DNA of 64,000 nt. Origin: Sutcliffiella horikoshii DSM 8719. GTDB taxonomy: Bacteria > Bacillota > Bacilli > Bacillales > Bacillaceae_I. The notes beneath the pieces were generated by a model, which made no database searches, was not told where the DNA came from, and saw only the letters and a list, made by a program, of their open reading frames with translations. The position numbers were made by a program, and so were the translations under genes. This document shows, one piece after another, positions 1 to 8,738 of the stretch. Within the stretch, counting starts at the first letter, position 1; the number at the start of each line of letters is the position of its first letter. Location of the stretch: assembly GCA_001648575.1 (NCBI GenBank), contig LQXN01000060.1:62001-126000 (forward strand), given 5' to 3'.

Positions 1-1249
1 TAGGTAAACGCCACATTTCCTCCCCAGCTTCATGAGATGCCTCCAATACTTCCTCAAACCAGGACTCATCATTTGTCATCGCCCCTGTTGTGTGGTGGCC
101 AAGTGCAATGACGACTCCTCCTGTAAGTGTGGCAACGTCAACAAGATAGTTTGCACCATGCTGTTTAGCATAAGTGACGGCATCTGCCAGTACAAGTCGC
201 CCTTCAGCATCCGTGTTTAGGATTTCAATAGTTTTACCACTCATGGAAGTGATGACATCATCAGGCTTAAAGGCGTTTCCACTGATCATATTATCTGTTG
301 AGGCAATAACCGCCACCACGTTTTGTTCAGGCTTCAACTCACCTATTGCTTCCATCGCACCAAGCACAGTCGCCGCTCCACCCATATCTGTTTTCATGCC
401 GACAATGCCGTCTTTCGGTTTAATGGAATAACCACCAGTATCAAAGGTGATTCCCTTTCCAACCAATCCGATGACATCTGTCCACTCATCTTTCCCTTGA
501 TACTTCAGGACAATCATCTTAGGCGGTTCAACGGAGCCTTTATTCACGGCAAGCAAAGCTCCCATACCTAGCTTCTCCATCTCTTCTTTTTCCAAGACTT
601 CCAGTTCGAAGTTGTACTTTTCCGCCAAGCCTGCAGCATGGTTCGCCAAATCAGTGGCAGTCAACATATTGCCTGGAAGATTCACGAGTGTACGGGCACT
701 GTTTGTCCCCTTTGCATACACATATCCTACATGCGCGCTCGCTTCCACTTCCCCCTTATCATGCTCGGTCAAAAGGAAGACCTGCTCAAGTTTCACTTCT
801 GGTTCATTGGATTTTTGTTTATACCCATCGTATTTATAAGTAGCTAAAGGAATGGATTCCCCCAATGCATGGGCTGCATCCAATATATCCACATCTTCCG
901 TGACAAACGATTCCAGTGCCACTGCAACACTAGCAAGCTTAGATTCTTGAAGTGTTTTTCCCACTTTACCAAAAATCTTGCGTAGTTCCACAAAAGTCAG
1001 CTTTTCTTCACGGCCAATCCCAACAATGAAAATTCTTTTAAAGGAAGTTTTGCCTAGAGTATGTATTCTTGAAAGCCTTCCTTTTTTGGCGGAGATATCT
1101 CCATCCTTCAATAATTGTGTCAGGTGACCTTCCAATTGCTGATCGAGTTCTTCCATAAATCCAGTCAATGTACTATGTTTTTCCGATAGGCCTACAACAA
1201 GGGCCTCCTGTTGCTCTGTAAATTCTTTTTCATTATGTACAACAAACAT
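1..1249 (-). CDS. pepA: Cytosol (leucyl) aminopeptidase, C-terminus cut by window edge
   Basis: The minus-strand frame stays open from an ATG at 1249 to the window edge, so the C-terminus is missing (about 416 residues seen, family about 500). M17 family: the signature [10 protein letters not shown] and the metal-site segment [15 protein letters not shown] are both readable, in the right order after a poorly conserved N-terminal domain. These enzymes are cytoplasmic, two-metal, usually hexameric peptidases that remove N-terminal residues. The start is fixed by a GGAGGTGCAGGAAC site just upstream of the ATG. B. subtilis carries the equivalent gene (yuiE/pepA) next to yuiD, as here. No frameshift is seen in the part present. 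Confidence 0.95.
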   Translation of the reverse strand, partial: MFVVHNEKEFTEQQEALVVGLSEKHSTLTGFMEELDQQLEGHLTQLLKDGDISAKKGRLSRIHTLGKTSFKRIFIVGIGREEKLTFVELRKIFGKVGKTLQESKLASVAVALESFVTEDVDILDAAHALGESIPLATYKYDGYKQKSNEPEVKLEQVFLLTEHDKGEVEASAHVGYVYAKGTNSARTLVNLPGNMLTATDLANHAAGLAEKYNFELEVLEKEEMEKLGMGALLAVNKGSVEPPKMIVLKYQGKDEWTDVIGLVGKGITFDTGGYSIKPKDGIVGMKTDMGGAATVLGAMEAIGELKPEQNVVAVIASTDNMISGNAFKPDDVITSMSGKTIEILNTDAEGRLVLADAVTYAKQHGANYLVDVATLTGGVVIALGHHTTGAMTNDESWFEEVLEASHEAGEEMWRLP

Positions 1250-1312
1250 GTTCCTGCACCTCCAGCTTAGTCTAATTCCATTATATCGGATAAACATAAA
1301 TATTTCGACTAT

Positions 1313-1693
1313 CTAATCATCTTCTAAAAAAAGGACAAGAGAAGGCAATAAAGGCAAGGTGGATACCTTTTCATAAGGGACATGATCTATATCTTTCGGC
1401 ATCACCTCTAAACAACGAAGAATGAAGGAATGAACCTTTTCGAGATCTACTCCCCAGTATCTTGGTCTATATTTTTGAATATACACCCTACCTGCTTCCA
1501 TCATTAAGCGGGCTCCTTTTACGTTCCCATATTCATAATGATAGATTGCCACGGTCATTTGCAACAATCCTTTAAGAAAATAATTCTCTTTATCTGTCAT
1601 CCATATTTCTTCAAGTAAATCGTGGCAGGTATAATAATCTCCTTCATTGAAGGAAATAAAGAATTCATAGTATTCTTCCGGGTATATCACCAT
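1313..1693 (-). CDS. DUF309 family protein
   Basis: A 126-residue protein whose first half carries the DUF309 hallmark (FNEGDYYTCHDLLEEIWM) followed by a helical region ending in a leucine-rich tail. The family is helical and of unknown function; nothing catalytic is obvious. An in-frame ATG lies seven codons upstream, but the ATG at 1693 has an AAAGGGG ribosome site 8 nt before it, so I prefer the shorter start. It sits between pepA (same strand) and the divergent yuiD gene, with its promoter presumably in 1694-1857. Function cannot be inferred. Confidence 0.85.
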   Translation of the reverse strand: MVIYPEEYYEFFISFNEGDYYTCHDLLEEIWMTDKENYFLKGLLQMTVAIYHYEYGNVKGARLMMEAGRVYIQKYRPRYWGVDLEKVHSFILRCLEVMPKDIDHVPYEKVSTLPLLPSLVLFLEDD

Positions 1694-1857
1694 TTTTTCT
1701 GCCCCTTTAATCAATTTGTCCTATATTCATCTTAACAAATACGATATTATGATTCATAATAATAAGAAAATTATCTATCCTCCTTTCTTACGTGCTACAA
1801 CCTGGAAGAAAGGGTATAGTAATAGAAACAACCGCAGAGAAAGGGCGATGCTATCAG

Positions 1858-2340
1858 ATGGAGTTATTTTCTAATTTTCCTTTATGGGCTGCGTTGGCAG
1901 CAATCGGATTTGCACAATTCGTAAAGGTACCAATACAATATATTGCCACAAGAAGGATTGACTGGTCCCTTATTACAAGTACAGGCGGGATGCCAAGCTC
2001 CCATTCTGCCGCCGTAACCGCATTGGCAACAGGGGTTGCGTTTGAAACCGGAATGGACTCTCCCATTTTTGCCGTGGCCACGGTATTTGCCATCATTGTC
2101 ATGTTCGATGCAACCGGGGTAAGAAGGCATGCGGGCGAGCAGGCTATCGTATTGAATAAACTTGTTGTTGATTTTAATCGTTTTGTGGAAGAAACCAAGA
2201 AATGGCCTAATATGGATGAGCAGGAAAAAGTAAAAGATTTAAAGGAACTGCTTGGACATAAGCCGATAGAAGTATTTTTCGGAGCCATTACTGGGATCTT
2301 ACTTACCCTATTATTGCATTACCTTGTTCATGTCTTTTAA
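1858..2340 (+). CDS. yuiD: Divergent PAP2-family membrane protein YuiD
   Basis: A 160-residue protein of the divergent PAP2 (DUF212) family. It is hydrophobic at both ends and carries the conserved block GGMPSSHSAAVTALATG near residue 40 and a DATGVRRHAGEQA segment near residue 82. PAP2 enzymes are membrane acid phosphatases, but this branch has no proven substrate. The open frame extends 22 codons upstream to a GTG. The ATG at 1858 gives the usual family length (about 158) and has AAAGGG about 10 nt upstream. The stop is 15 nt before the next gene, so the two are probably cotranscribed. Confidence 0.9.
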   Translation: MELFSNFPLWAALAAIGFAQFVKVPIQYIATRRIDWSLITSTGGMPSSHSAAVTALATGVAFETGMDSPIFAVATVFAIIVMFDATGVRRHAGEQAIVLNKLVVDFNRFVEETKKWPNMDEQEKVKDLKELLGHKPIEVFFGAITGILLTLLLHYLVHVF

Positions 2341-2355
2341 AGGAGGTAGCAGTGG

Positions 2356-3165
2356 ATGAGGCTCATATCTATTTGCCCAAGCAACACGGAGTTGCTCCAT
2401 TATCTCGGATTGACAAGCAACCTTGTTGGAGTGGACGATTTTTCCGATTGGCCTGAAGAAATTTCAACACTGCCCAAGCTAGGGCCTGACTTGAATATCG
2501 ATATGGACAAACTGGAAGCCTTGGAGCCTGACTTAGTTTTGGCAAGCTTAAGTGTCCCGGGAATGGAGAGGAACGTTCGTGAATTGGAAAAGCGCTCGAT
2601 TCCCCATGTCGTCTTAGATCCACAATCACTCGAGGATATAGCAAATGACTTGTTGATAGTAGGTGAACAGACCCATTCTTTATCTAAGGCAAACAAGGTT
2701 GCTTCCTCTATGAGGGAAACAATCGATACATACAGACAATGTGCAGCAGCTTGTGATGGTAGACCTTCATTATACTGGGAATGGTGGCCTAAACCTATCT
2801 TCACTCCCGGCAAGGTCAATTGGCTGACAGAGATAAGCGATTTGGCAGGCGCATATAATATCTTTTCCGATAAAGATGTGGCAAGTTACCAGACAGAATG
2901 GCCAGAAGTGGTGGAGAAGAACCCTGATGAGATATGTATGATCTGGGTCGGGGTGAAAGAGTCAAAAATGAACCCCAAGCATGTGATGAAGCGGGAAGGT
3001 GCAGACACTATGTTTGCCGTTCAGAACTCCAAAATCCATGTACTGGAGGAAAGTCTCTACTGCAGACCTTCCCCTAGGCTTATCATGGGTTTGCAAAAAC
3101 TCGGTTCCCTTCTTCATCCCACTATCTATCCCCAATATACAGGGGATGACCCTTTACTGAAATAG
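2356..3165 (+). CDS. Cobalamin-binding-type periplasmic-binding-fold protein without signal peptide
   Basis: 269 residues resembling BtuF/FecB-type Fe/B12-binding proteins (PF01497): the opening SICPSNTELLHYLGL and LVGVDDFSDWPEEI are typical of the cobalamin-binding group. Unlike transporter-linked relatives it has no signal peptide or lipobox: the first residue already belongs to the fold (MRLISICPSN). The AGGAGGT site at 2341-2347 leaves no room for an upstream leader. It therefore looks cytoplasmic, and no permease or ATPase gene is adjacent. It follows yuiD by 15 nt and is not part of the B. subtilis order I know. The ligand is inferred from family only. Confidence 0.85.
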   Translation: MRLISICPSNTELLHYLGLTSNLVGVDDFSDWPEEISTLPKLGPDLNIDMDKLEALEPDLVLASLSVPGMERNVRELEKRSIPHVVLDPQSLEDIANDLLIVGEQTHSLSKANKVASSMRETIDTYRQCAAACDGRPSLYWEWWPKPIFTPGKVNWLTEISDLAGAYNIFSDKDVASYQTEWPEVVEKNPDEICMIWVGVKESKMNPKHVMKREGADTMFAVQNSKIHVLEESLYCRPSPRLIMGLQKLGSLLHPTIYPQYTGDDPLLK

Positions 3166-3197
3166 CACCTTCACGAAATGAAACGAAGAACTAAAAA

Positions 3198-3233
3198 AGC
3201 CGTACCTCTCAGATAACTCCTGAAGGTACGGCT
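3198..3233. terminator. Terminator-like hairpin, first of two identical copies
   Basis: Inverted repeat AGCCGTACCT ... AGGTACGGCT in the convergent gap after the cobalamin-binding gene. A stretch of 38 bases including the hairpin (3197-3234) is repeated exactly at 3444-3481, on the far side of repeat element A. Confidence 0.75.
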
Positions 3234-3444
3234 TAGTGTATAGACAAAATTATTTTCGAGTAATAAATCCCCTGTTGATCATAGTGGAAGGAGCGTAGAC
3301 TCCCGCGGGAGGAAGGGACAGGTAAGACCCCGCAACGGAGTGAGGAGGCTTACGGACCGCCCGCTGGAAAGCGAAGCTCCTGCAACGGAGATCAACTGTT
3401 CCAACAAATAACCTAAAATTAATCTATAGTTTATCAACAGGCTA
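3234..3444. repeat. Family A element, copy 1 (about 210 bp)
   Basis: Non-coding dispersed repeat. The ends are imperfect inverted repeats (AGTGTATAGACAAA on the left, TTTATCAACAGGCT on the right). The middle, from GTTGATC near 3278 to GATCAAC near 3391, is a long imperfect palindrome rich in GGAAGGGACAGGTAAGACC-type sequence. Homologous copies lie at 14078-14288, 34940-35148 and 57641-57851. It fills the gap between two copies of the local terminator hairpin. No open reading frame of interest is inside. I recall similar core sequences in other Bacillaceae genomes but cannot name the family. Confidence 0.9.
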
Positions 3445-3485
3445 AGCCGTACCTCTCAGATAACTCCTGAAGGTACGGCTTTTTC
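3445..3485. terminator. Rho-independent terminator, second copy
   Basis: Identical hairpin to 3198-3233, followed on the plus strand by TTTTT. Because yuiC converges from the right, the hairpin may stop transcripts in both directions. Confidence 0.8.
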
Positions 3486-3489
3486 CATA

Positions 3490-4206
3490 CTATTCTTCGT
3501 TGCCCCTGTATTGCTGTCGGAACACCTGCATGCTTTCCTCTTCATTCAATTGTACTAATTCTTCCTCGGTTAATGTTCCATCACCTTCTTTGATAACGTA
3601 AACATCAATGGTCTGCTTACCCCAATCATTGAAAACTTCATCTACTGTATCATAATAGAGGTCTATTTTATTCCCTTTGATTGCACCGCCAATGTCAGCG
3701 ACCACCCCATACCCATATCCAGGAATGAAAAGAATGGTCCCTATCGGAAAAACATTGATATCCGCCGCAATGGTGGAATAAAGATCCCTTTTGACTTTAA
3801 GTCCTGAGTATGTAATCCCATAGCTTGGATCTCCAGGATTTTTACCTGTTGATTCATATCCTGCTGTATAACCCGTTGCGTGAACCGTATGTGTAGGATA
3901 TTGATCCCAATCCAGTTCCTCAAGTGTTAACGGCCTCTCTATCGCTTCCTCTGCTGAAACCAATGTAGGCGTTGCAGATAAGAAATTCAGTTGTTTGAAA
4001 TCCAGCCCCATTTTCTTAAGCAGGCCATCTTCTTCTTCGGCTTCTTGTCCATTAGTGGCATATATATTATTCTCTTTTAGCCAATTGTGAATGGTTGATG
4101 CTTCAACCCCTGATATGGATTGAAAGGTGACTGACAAAGCCAGTACAAAAAGTACCGCCATAGCAGACCTTCGGCATACCATTTTTATCATTTTCATGTG
4201 ATTCAC
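3490..4206 (-). CDS. yuiC: YuiC, secreted 3D-domain muralytic enzyme
   Basis: 238 residues. An N-terminal signal peptide with the hydrophobic stretch [13 protein letters not shown] and cleavage probably after GVEA near residue 36 precedes a linker. From about residue 105 comes a 3D domain ([19 protein letters not shown], then [19 protein letters not shown]). The three aspartates that name the domain are present. B. subtilis YuiC has been shown to be a peptidoglycan lytic transglycosylase related to resuscitation-promoting factors, so an extracellular wall-remodelling role is expected. An AGAGGAG site lies about 9 nt before the ATG. It precedes the terminator duplicated around repeat A copy 1. 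Confidence 0.93.
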   Translation of the reverse strand: MNHMKMIKMVCRRSAMAVLFVLALSVTFQSISGVEASTIHNWLKENNIYATNGQEAEEEDGLLKKMGLDFKQLNFLSATPTLVSAEEAIERPLTLEELDWDQYPTHTVHATGYTAGYESTGKNPGDPSYGITYSGLKVKRDLYSTIAADINVFPIGTILFIPGYGYGVVADIGGAIKGNKIDLYYDTVDEVFNDWGKQTIDVYVIKEGDGTLTEEELVQLNEEESMQVFRQQYRGNEE

Positions 4207-4330
4207 TCACACTCCTCTCACAAGATATTCCTTCCCTCTTTTCAGAAAAAGTATTCCTTTTTTGTGAGAATAGCGGATAAACCCCTTGAAAATCGTGAGT
4301 TTAACAGTAAAATCAAAGCTTAGGAAATAA

Positions 4331-4356
4331 GAAAAACCGGGCAAAAACCGCCCGGT
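4331..4356 (-). terminator. Terminator of yuiB
   Basis: On the minus strand ACCGGGC pairs with GCCCGGT across a short loop and is followed by TTTTTC, 5 nt past the yuiB stop. Confidence 0.85.
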
Positions 4357-4361
4357 CCTGA

Positions 4362-4685
4362 TTAAAACATTTGATATCCATTTCTACGAAGCATCCTAAT
4401 GACGACCCCGGAGCACAAAGCCCCCAAAAAGCCGCTGATAAGAATAGTGACATCTGCAACCTGTAATGATGCAATTTCAGAACCAAGTGTTGAAAAAGCC
4501 GTACCAGGCTGCCTAAAATAATCAATCAGCCTAACATCATCCTGGGCGATGATCCACACACAAACCAACGGGTAAATGATGGCCATAATCCAAGACATGC
4601 GCAATAGCATATTTAAAAGGAAACCAATTCCGAAGAAAAGTACAAAAAACAAAACTACTGATATAAGTAAAATTGGTATGTTCAA
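4362..4685 (-). CDS. yuiB: YuiB-type small membrane protein
   Basis: 107 residues with three hydrophobic segments: an N-terminal one from the first residues (NIPILLISVVLFFVLFFGIG), one near residues 30-48 and one before the C-terminal RRNGYQMF. The frame is open upstream to an ATG at 4745. However, a GGAGGTG site sits 9 nt before a TTG at 4685, and a start there gives the family length (about 105 in B. subtilis), so I chose TTG. Function is unknown. Gene order yuiC-yuiB-yuiA is conserved. Confidence 0.82.
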   Translation of the reverse strand: MNIPILLISVVLFFVLFFGIGFLLNMLLRMSWIMAIIYPLVCVWIIAQDDVRLIDYFRQPGTAFSTLGSEIASLQVADVTILISGFLGALCSGVVIRMLRRNGYQMF

Positions 4686-4843
4686 TACCAAGCACCTCCA
4701 TAACACATCTTTTCTTAGTGTACTGAAAGCGCTGATACGAGTCAATTACTTTTATGGCACAAACAAAAACACAAAGGCAATTGTCCTAAATACGTCATAA
4801 TTGACCTATCATAGAACCAGCGCAATTGTGTTTGATCTACTCT

Positions 4844-4966
4844 TTATTTTCTACCGCTTCCTCCACAGCATGAACATGTTTCCGATCCGCCAAGCAGCAA
4901 TTGAAAATATCCTTTACCAGAACAATACGGACAATCCTTTTTCTCTGTTTGCAGTTGATTTTTCAT
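4844..4966 (-). CDS. yuiA: YuiA, 40-residue Cys-rich microprotein
   Basis: A short frame beginning ATG AAA AAT CAA at 4966 behind a GGAGGGATCAGGA site and ending TAA at 4844. The protein has two CxxC-GxG knuckles (CPYCSGKGYF and CSCCGGSGRK), like the zinc-binding repeats of DnaJ. Four of its 40 residues form these pairs, so it probably binds one zinc ion. The position immediately upstream of yuiB matches B. subtilis yuiA. Function is unknown. Confidence 0.85.
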   Translation of the reverse strand: MKNQLQTEKKDCPYCSGKGYFQLLLGGSETCSCCGGSGRK

Positions 4967-5139
4967 TCCTGATCCCTCCAGATGATTTTTCTAAAAACAG
5001 ATTTAATTTAATTTTCTGATAATATATCATCTTTTAAGAGGAAAAGGAAAGGGACGAATTCGGCTGAAAAGAACGATGTAAGCGAATACATCTTATCCAA
5101 TCTATTTATATCTTGTATTTTCTTAAATTTACAGAATTA

Positions 5140-5619
5140 TTAGAAAAATAACTTATAAGAGCTATAGTTGAAGATCTGCCCTGGATCCATGGCATTCGTT
5201 TCTTTCAATAGAGACAGGTTTGTAAGCTTTGCACAATAGTTAATCAGCAAAGAAGATGCCGGATCACTTTCAAGTTCCTCTATCGATTTAAAGGCAGCAT
5301 CAAGAAGCTCCCCTTCCTGATATTTCACACTATTGGTAAGTGGCGTACAAAGAAATAATAGCATATTGTCACTTATCTGTTCGTCAATGACACCACTTCT
5401 TACTCCAACAAGTCCTTCTACCACCACTTTTATCCCTGTCTCCTCCAATACTTCTCTCTTTACTGCCTCATCGGCTGTTTCATTGGACTCAACAAACCCT
5501 GCAGGGAAGGACCATTTTCCTTTCAGCCCACCATAGCTTTTCTTAACTACAAGCCATTTACCATCCTCATCTACTACAATGCCTGCAACAGCCAGCCAGA
5601 CATTTTCTCTTTTTTTCAT
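5140..5619 (-). CDS. NUDIX hydrolase
   Basis: 159 residues with a complete Nudix box (GFVESNETADEAVKREVLEE then TGI) near residues 37-59. All the metal-binding glutamates (REVLEE) are present. The family hydrolyses nucleoside diphosphates linked to another group (ADP-ribose, NADH, oxidised nucleotides); the substrate cannot be read from sequence. An ATG five codons upstream is also open, but GGGGGA is better spaced for the ATG at 5619. It lies between yuiA and yumB on the same strand. Confidence 0.88.
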   Translation of the reverse strand: MKKRENVWLAVAGIVVDEDGKWLVVKKSYGGLKGKWSFPAGFVESNETADEAVKREVLEETGIKVVVEGLVGVRSGVIDEQISDNMLLFLCTPLTNSVKYQEGELLDAAFKSIEELESDPASSLLINYCAKLTNLSLLKETNAMDPGQIFNYSSYKLFF

Positions 5620-5715
5620 ATGACCATCCCCCATTTTGGTTAGTTATTAAAGGCGAAACAGCAATAAAGTTACGAAAATAACCTTTTATAATGTAATGGT
5701 ATCAGGAAAAAAGAC

Positions 5716-5754
5716 AAAAAGAAAAGCCACACGCTGATAAACGTGCAGCTTTTC
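5716..5754 (-). terminator. Terminator of the NADH dehydrogenase gene
   Basis: On the minus strand AAAAGC and GCTTTT with an inner ACG/CGT pair form a hairpin followed by a T-rich run, just past the stop at 5765. Confidence 0.8.
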
Positions 5755-5764
5755 CAATATTATT

Positions 5765-6982
5765 TTATAAAACGTTAAATTTGCCCTTTTTCATCACCAG
5801 TCCTGCTCCACCAATCATGTAAAGAGCACGGTTATCAACCATTTTCTTCATGAAGGAAGCTTTGGATCCCCAGATTTTGCGACCGAACACTACACCGATT
5901 GCATCGTCTTCACCTAGAGAACAAACTGTTCCTTTAAGGTCTGGAGTGAAAGTTTGTAATTCGCCTTGGCCACGAACCAATACAGCCAAGTTCTTCGCAC
6001 ATACTTCCCCTTGCTGCATTGCGATTTGTGCAGTTGGAGGGTATGGACGGTTGATTTCTTCGTTGATGATAAGAGAACAGTCTCCAACGATGAATACATC
6101 CTCATGTCCAGGTGCGCGCAAGTAAGGATCTACTTTCACACGTCCACGCATGTTTTCAAACCCGGAATCTTCCACTAAGTGGTTTCCTCGGACACCAGCA
6201 GCCCAAACGACTGTACCAGCTTTGATTTCTTCCACTTCTTCTTCCTTTGAAACAATGATTCCCTCTTCTGTCGCTTCTTTGATCGCTGTACCAATTTTGA
6301 ATTCCACGCCTTTACGTTCTAACGTATTTACCGCGTATTCAACTAGTTCAGGATCAAATCCAGGAAGAACAGTCGGTGCTGCTTCTACACACACAATGCG
6401 AACTTTTTCTTTCGGAATATCAAATTCTTGGCATAGCTCAGGAACGCGGTTGACAAGCTCTCCAAGGAACTCGATACCAGTGAAACCAGCTCCGCCTACA
6501 ACAATTGTCAAGCGGTCGTCGCGACGGTGTGCTTCCGTGTTGTAAGTAGCAAATTGATACTCGATATGCTCACGGATTTTACGTGCAACATTCAAGTTTG
6601 CGATAGTGAATGCGTGCTCTTTCAAGCCTTTGATACCGAAAGTCTCTGCTTCATAACCAAGACCGACTACAAGGTAGTCATAAGAAACTTCTCCGCCCTT
6701 GGTTAATGCAACCGTCTTTGCTTCACGGTTAATTCCTGTAACCGTATCATGAAGGAAGTGTACCTTGCTGCGGTCGATCACATCGGAAATTTTGTAACGA
6801 GTGCGGTCAGCCGGCAATGTACCTGCAGACGCTTCATGTAACCATGTTGACTCATAATGATAGTCGTTTTTGTTAACTAAAGTAATATCAGCTTCATTGA
6901 CACCAATCATTTTCTGAAGACGCACAGCTGTTACAAGACCACCGTAACCTGCACCTAAAATAACTATACTTGGCTTTTTCAA
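5765..6982 (-). CDS. yumB: Type II NADH dehydrogenase paralogue (YumB-like)
   Basis: 405 residues. A two-dinucleotide-binding flavoprotein: the FAD site GAGYGGL starts at about residue 10, the NADH site [14 protein letters not shown] is near residue 160, and the FAD-closing IVGDCS is near residue 290. NDH-2 enzymes pass electrons from NADH to menaquinone without pumping protons and sit on the inner membrane face through the C-terminal part. The frame is open 22 codons further upstream, but an AAGGTG site precedes a TTG at 6982 and that start gives the B. subtilis YumB length. Two Rex-like operators lie about 120-170 nt upstream, so redox (NADH/NAD) control is likely. Confidence 0.92.
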   Translation of the reverse strand: MKKPSIVILGAGYGGLVTAVRLQKMIGVNEADITLVNKNDYHYESTWLHEASAGTLPADRTRYKISDVIDRSKVHFLHDTVTGINREAKTVALTKGGEVSYDYLVVGLGYEAETFGIKGLKEHAFTIANLNVARKIREHIEYQFATYNTEAHRRDDRLTIVVGGAGFTGIEFLGELVNRVPELCQEFDIPKEKVRIVCVEAAPTVLPGFDPELVEYAVNTLERKGVEFKIGTAIKEATEEGIIVSKEEEVEEIKAGTVVWAAGVRGNHLVEDSGFENMRGRVKVDPYLRAPGHEDVFIVGDCSLIINEEINRPYPPTAQIAMQQGEVCAKNLAVLVRGQGELQTFTPDLKGTVCSLGEDDAIGVVFGRKIWGSKASFMKKMVDNRALYMIGGAGLVMKKGKFNVL

Positions 6983-7099
6983 ACGAATCACACCTTTTAT
7001 ATTGAGATTTTTTATAAAATAAATATGAAGACATGAAACAAATCTCACTTTACCTATTCTTACTATCCACTATAAAGATAAAAATATGAAAATTTATGA

Positions 7100-7117
7100 T
7101 TGTGAAATACTTCACTA
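7100..7117. promoter_or_regulatory. Rex-like operator 1
   Basis: TTGTGAAATACTTCACTA matches the Rex consensus TTGTGAA-N4-TTCACAA at all but one position. It lies in the divergent gap between the NADH dehydrogenase and yumC, about 118 nt before the former's start. Rex represses respiratory and fermentative genes and is released by NADH. Assignment is by motif only. Confidence 0.55.
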
Positions 7118-7134
7118 ACACGGACGGCAAAAAA

Positions 7135-7152
7135 GTGCGAAATTTGTCACAA
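7135..7152. promoter_or_regulatory. Rex-like operator 2 (weaker)
   Basis: On the minus strand TTGTGACAAATTTCGCAC keeps 11 of 14 defined Rex consensus positions. Its centre is 35 bp from operator 1. The pairing of two such sites supports real regulation, but the match alone is weak. Confidence 0.35.
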
Positions 7153-7350
7153 AGAAACTTAACCTATTTAACATCATATTCTTTTTCTGATATTTTTTCA
7201 AGACAAAATCGTAGTTTAAAAAGCTTTAAAATATTCGGAATAATAAGGTTTCAATCAGGATGGTAGCCCTTACATCAACGGAAAACTTTCCGCTTTCAGT
7301 TTATGTTCCCTTTTTTCCAAGGTTGAAAACAGAAATTGTGAGAAAATTAT

Positions 7351-7358
7351 GCTATGAT
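7351..7358 (+). promoter_or_regulatory. Probable extended -10 of yumC
   Basis: TGCTATGAT, an extended -10 element, lies 43 nt before the yumC start. No good -35 hexamer is at the right spacing. The rest of the 418-bp gap 6983-7400 is AT-rich and apart from the Rex-like sites shows nothing else I recognise. Confidence 0.4.
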
Positions 7359-7400
7359 AAAGAAAGAAAGTAAACAATCGTTTTAGGGGGATAGGTACAA

Positions 7401-8393
7401 ATGAGCGAAGAACAAAAAGTATTTGACATCACCATTATTGGTGGGGGACCAACAGGATTATTCACTGCATTTTACGGTGGTATGAGGCAGGCTAGCGTCA
7501 AAATCATTGAAAGTCTACCGCAATTAGGTGGTCAATTATCCGCGTTATACCCTGAAAAGTACATATATGATATCGCCGGGTTCCCAAAGATCCGTGCACA
7601 AGAATTAATCAACAATCTCAAAGAGCAAATGGCTAAATTCGAGCCAACTGTCTCACTGGAGCAATCTGTACAAACGCTCGAAAAAATGGGGGACGGCACT
7701 TTTAAAATTGTGACCGACAAAGAAACCCATTACTCTAAAGCGGTCATCATCACCGCAGGGAACGGTGCATTCCAACCACGTCGATTAGAGCTTGAAAATG
7801 CCATGGACTACGAAAACAAGAACATACACTACTTTGTAGATGATATGAACAAGTTTGCCGGTAAAAAGGTTGTCGTATTCGGCGGCGGTGATTCTGCAGT
7901 TGACTGGGCGCTTATGCTAGAACCGATTGCAGAAAAAGTGACACTTATACACCGCCGTGATAAGTTCCGGGCTCATGAGCACAGTGTAGAAAACTTGATG
8001 AATTCTAAGGTTGAAATAAAAACACCATACGTACCTGCTGAACTGATCGGAGACGACCATGCGATCAACCAGGTTGTCCTTGAGAAAGTAAAATCCGAAG
8101 AACGTGAAGTGTTGGAAGTGGATGATGTCATTGTCAACTACGGCTTTGTATCCTCTCTCGGTCCTATCAAGGATTGGGGACTTGAAATCGAAAAGAATTC
8201 CATTGTGGTCAATTCCAAAATGGAAACAAACATTTCCGGTATCTATGCAGCTGGCGATATTTGCACATACGAGGGCAAAGTTAAGCTGATTGCCTGCGGC
8301 TTTGGGGAAGCACCGACTGCCGTAAACAATGCCAAATCATATATCGATCCAAAAGCAAAAGTACAACCACTTCACAGTACTAGTCTATTCTAA
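7401..8393 (+). CDS. yumC: Ferredoxin--NADP(+) reductase, thioredoxin-reductase type
   Basis: 330 residues, the normal length for the family. GGGPTGLF (FAD) is near residue 13, [10 protein letters not shown] (NADPH) near residue 163 and AAGDICTY near residue 287. Unlike thioredoxin reductase there is no CxxC redox pair in the NADPH domain, which is the mark of the YumC class. In B. subtilis YumC is an essential reductase of ferredoxin/flavodoxin, and together with ferredoxin it feeds cytoplasmic P450s and Fe-S chemistry. A TTTAGGGGG site precedes the ATG. It is transcribed alone, ending in its own terminator. Confidence 0.95.
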   Translation: MSEEQKVFDITIIGGGPTGLFTAFYGGMRQASVKIIESLPQLGGQLSALYPEKYIYDIAGFPKIRAQELINNLKEQMAKFEPTVSLEQSVQTLEKMGDGTFKIVTDKETHYSKAVIITAGNGAFQPRRLELENAMDYENKNIHYFVDDMNKFAGKKVVVFGGGDSAVDWALMLEPIAEKVTLIHRRDKFRAHEHSVENLMNSKVEIKTPYVPAELIGDDHAINQVVLEKVKSEEREVLEVDDVIVNYGFVSSLGPIKDWGLEIEKNSIVVNSKMETNISGIYAAGDICTYEGKVKLIACGFGEAPTAVNNAKSYIDPKAKVQPLHSTSLF

Positions 8394-8410
8394 ATTGTAT
8401 ATGAATGTGC

Positions 8411-8444
8411 AGCCAACCCTTGGGAAACGGGGGTTGGTTTTTTT
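8411..8444 (+). terminator. Terminator of yumC
   Basis: CCAACCC pairs with GGGTTGG and is followed by TTTTTTT, 20 nt after the yumC stop. Confidence 0.9.
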
Positions 8445-8475
8445 GTGTTATTTTTTCTCGTTCTTCTAATTTCCA

Positions 8476-8659
8476 GGCTCTTTTCTCAAAGATTGTTGCT
8501 ATTTATGGATGAAAAGTCGGCAAGTGGACTTTTCATTGCTTATATAGTCTTGAATTTGCAAGCAGTATTCATAGCATAACAGGGAAAAGAGCACGATAGT
8601 AAGTAATATAACGGGCTGATTGGAAAATACGAAAAGCAACAAAGTATACGAAAACAGCC
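8476..8659. repeat. Family B MITE-like repeat, copy 1
   Basis: About 184 bp. The left end GGCTCTTTTCTCAAAGATTG and the reverse complement of the right end GGCTGTTTTCGTATACTTTG are imperfect inverted repeats. Inside is a perfect hairpin (ATGAAAAGTC ... GACTTTTCAT). Related copies lie at 16816-16981 and 54651-54836, with a decayed one at 13893-14015. Non-coding; it fills most of the yumC-8739 gap. Confidence 0.88.
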
Positions 8660-8738
8660 TATTTCTATGAAATCTGTAACCTCCTTCACCAGTTCTACGT
8701 CTAAATTTATAACAAAATCTAATGAGGTGATCAGCCAT

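Noticed and set aside
1854-2288. 144-codon minus-strand frame opposite yuiD
   Set aside because: Fully antisense to yuiD, which has PAP2-family motifs; no ribosome site.
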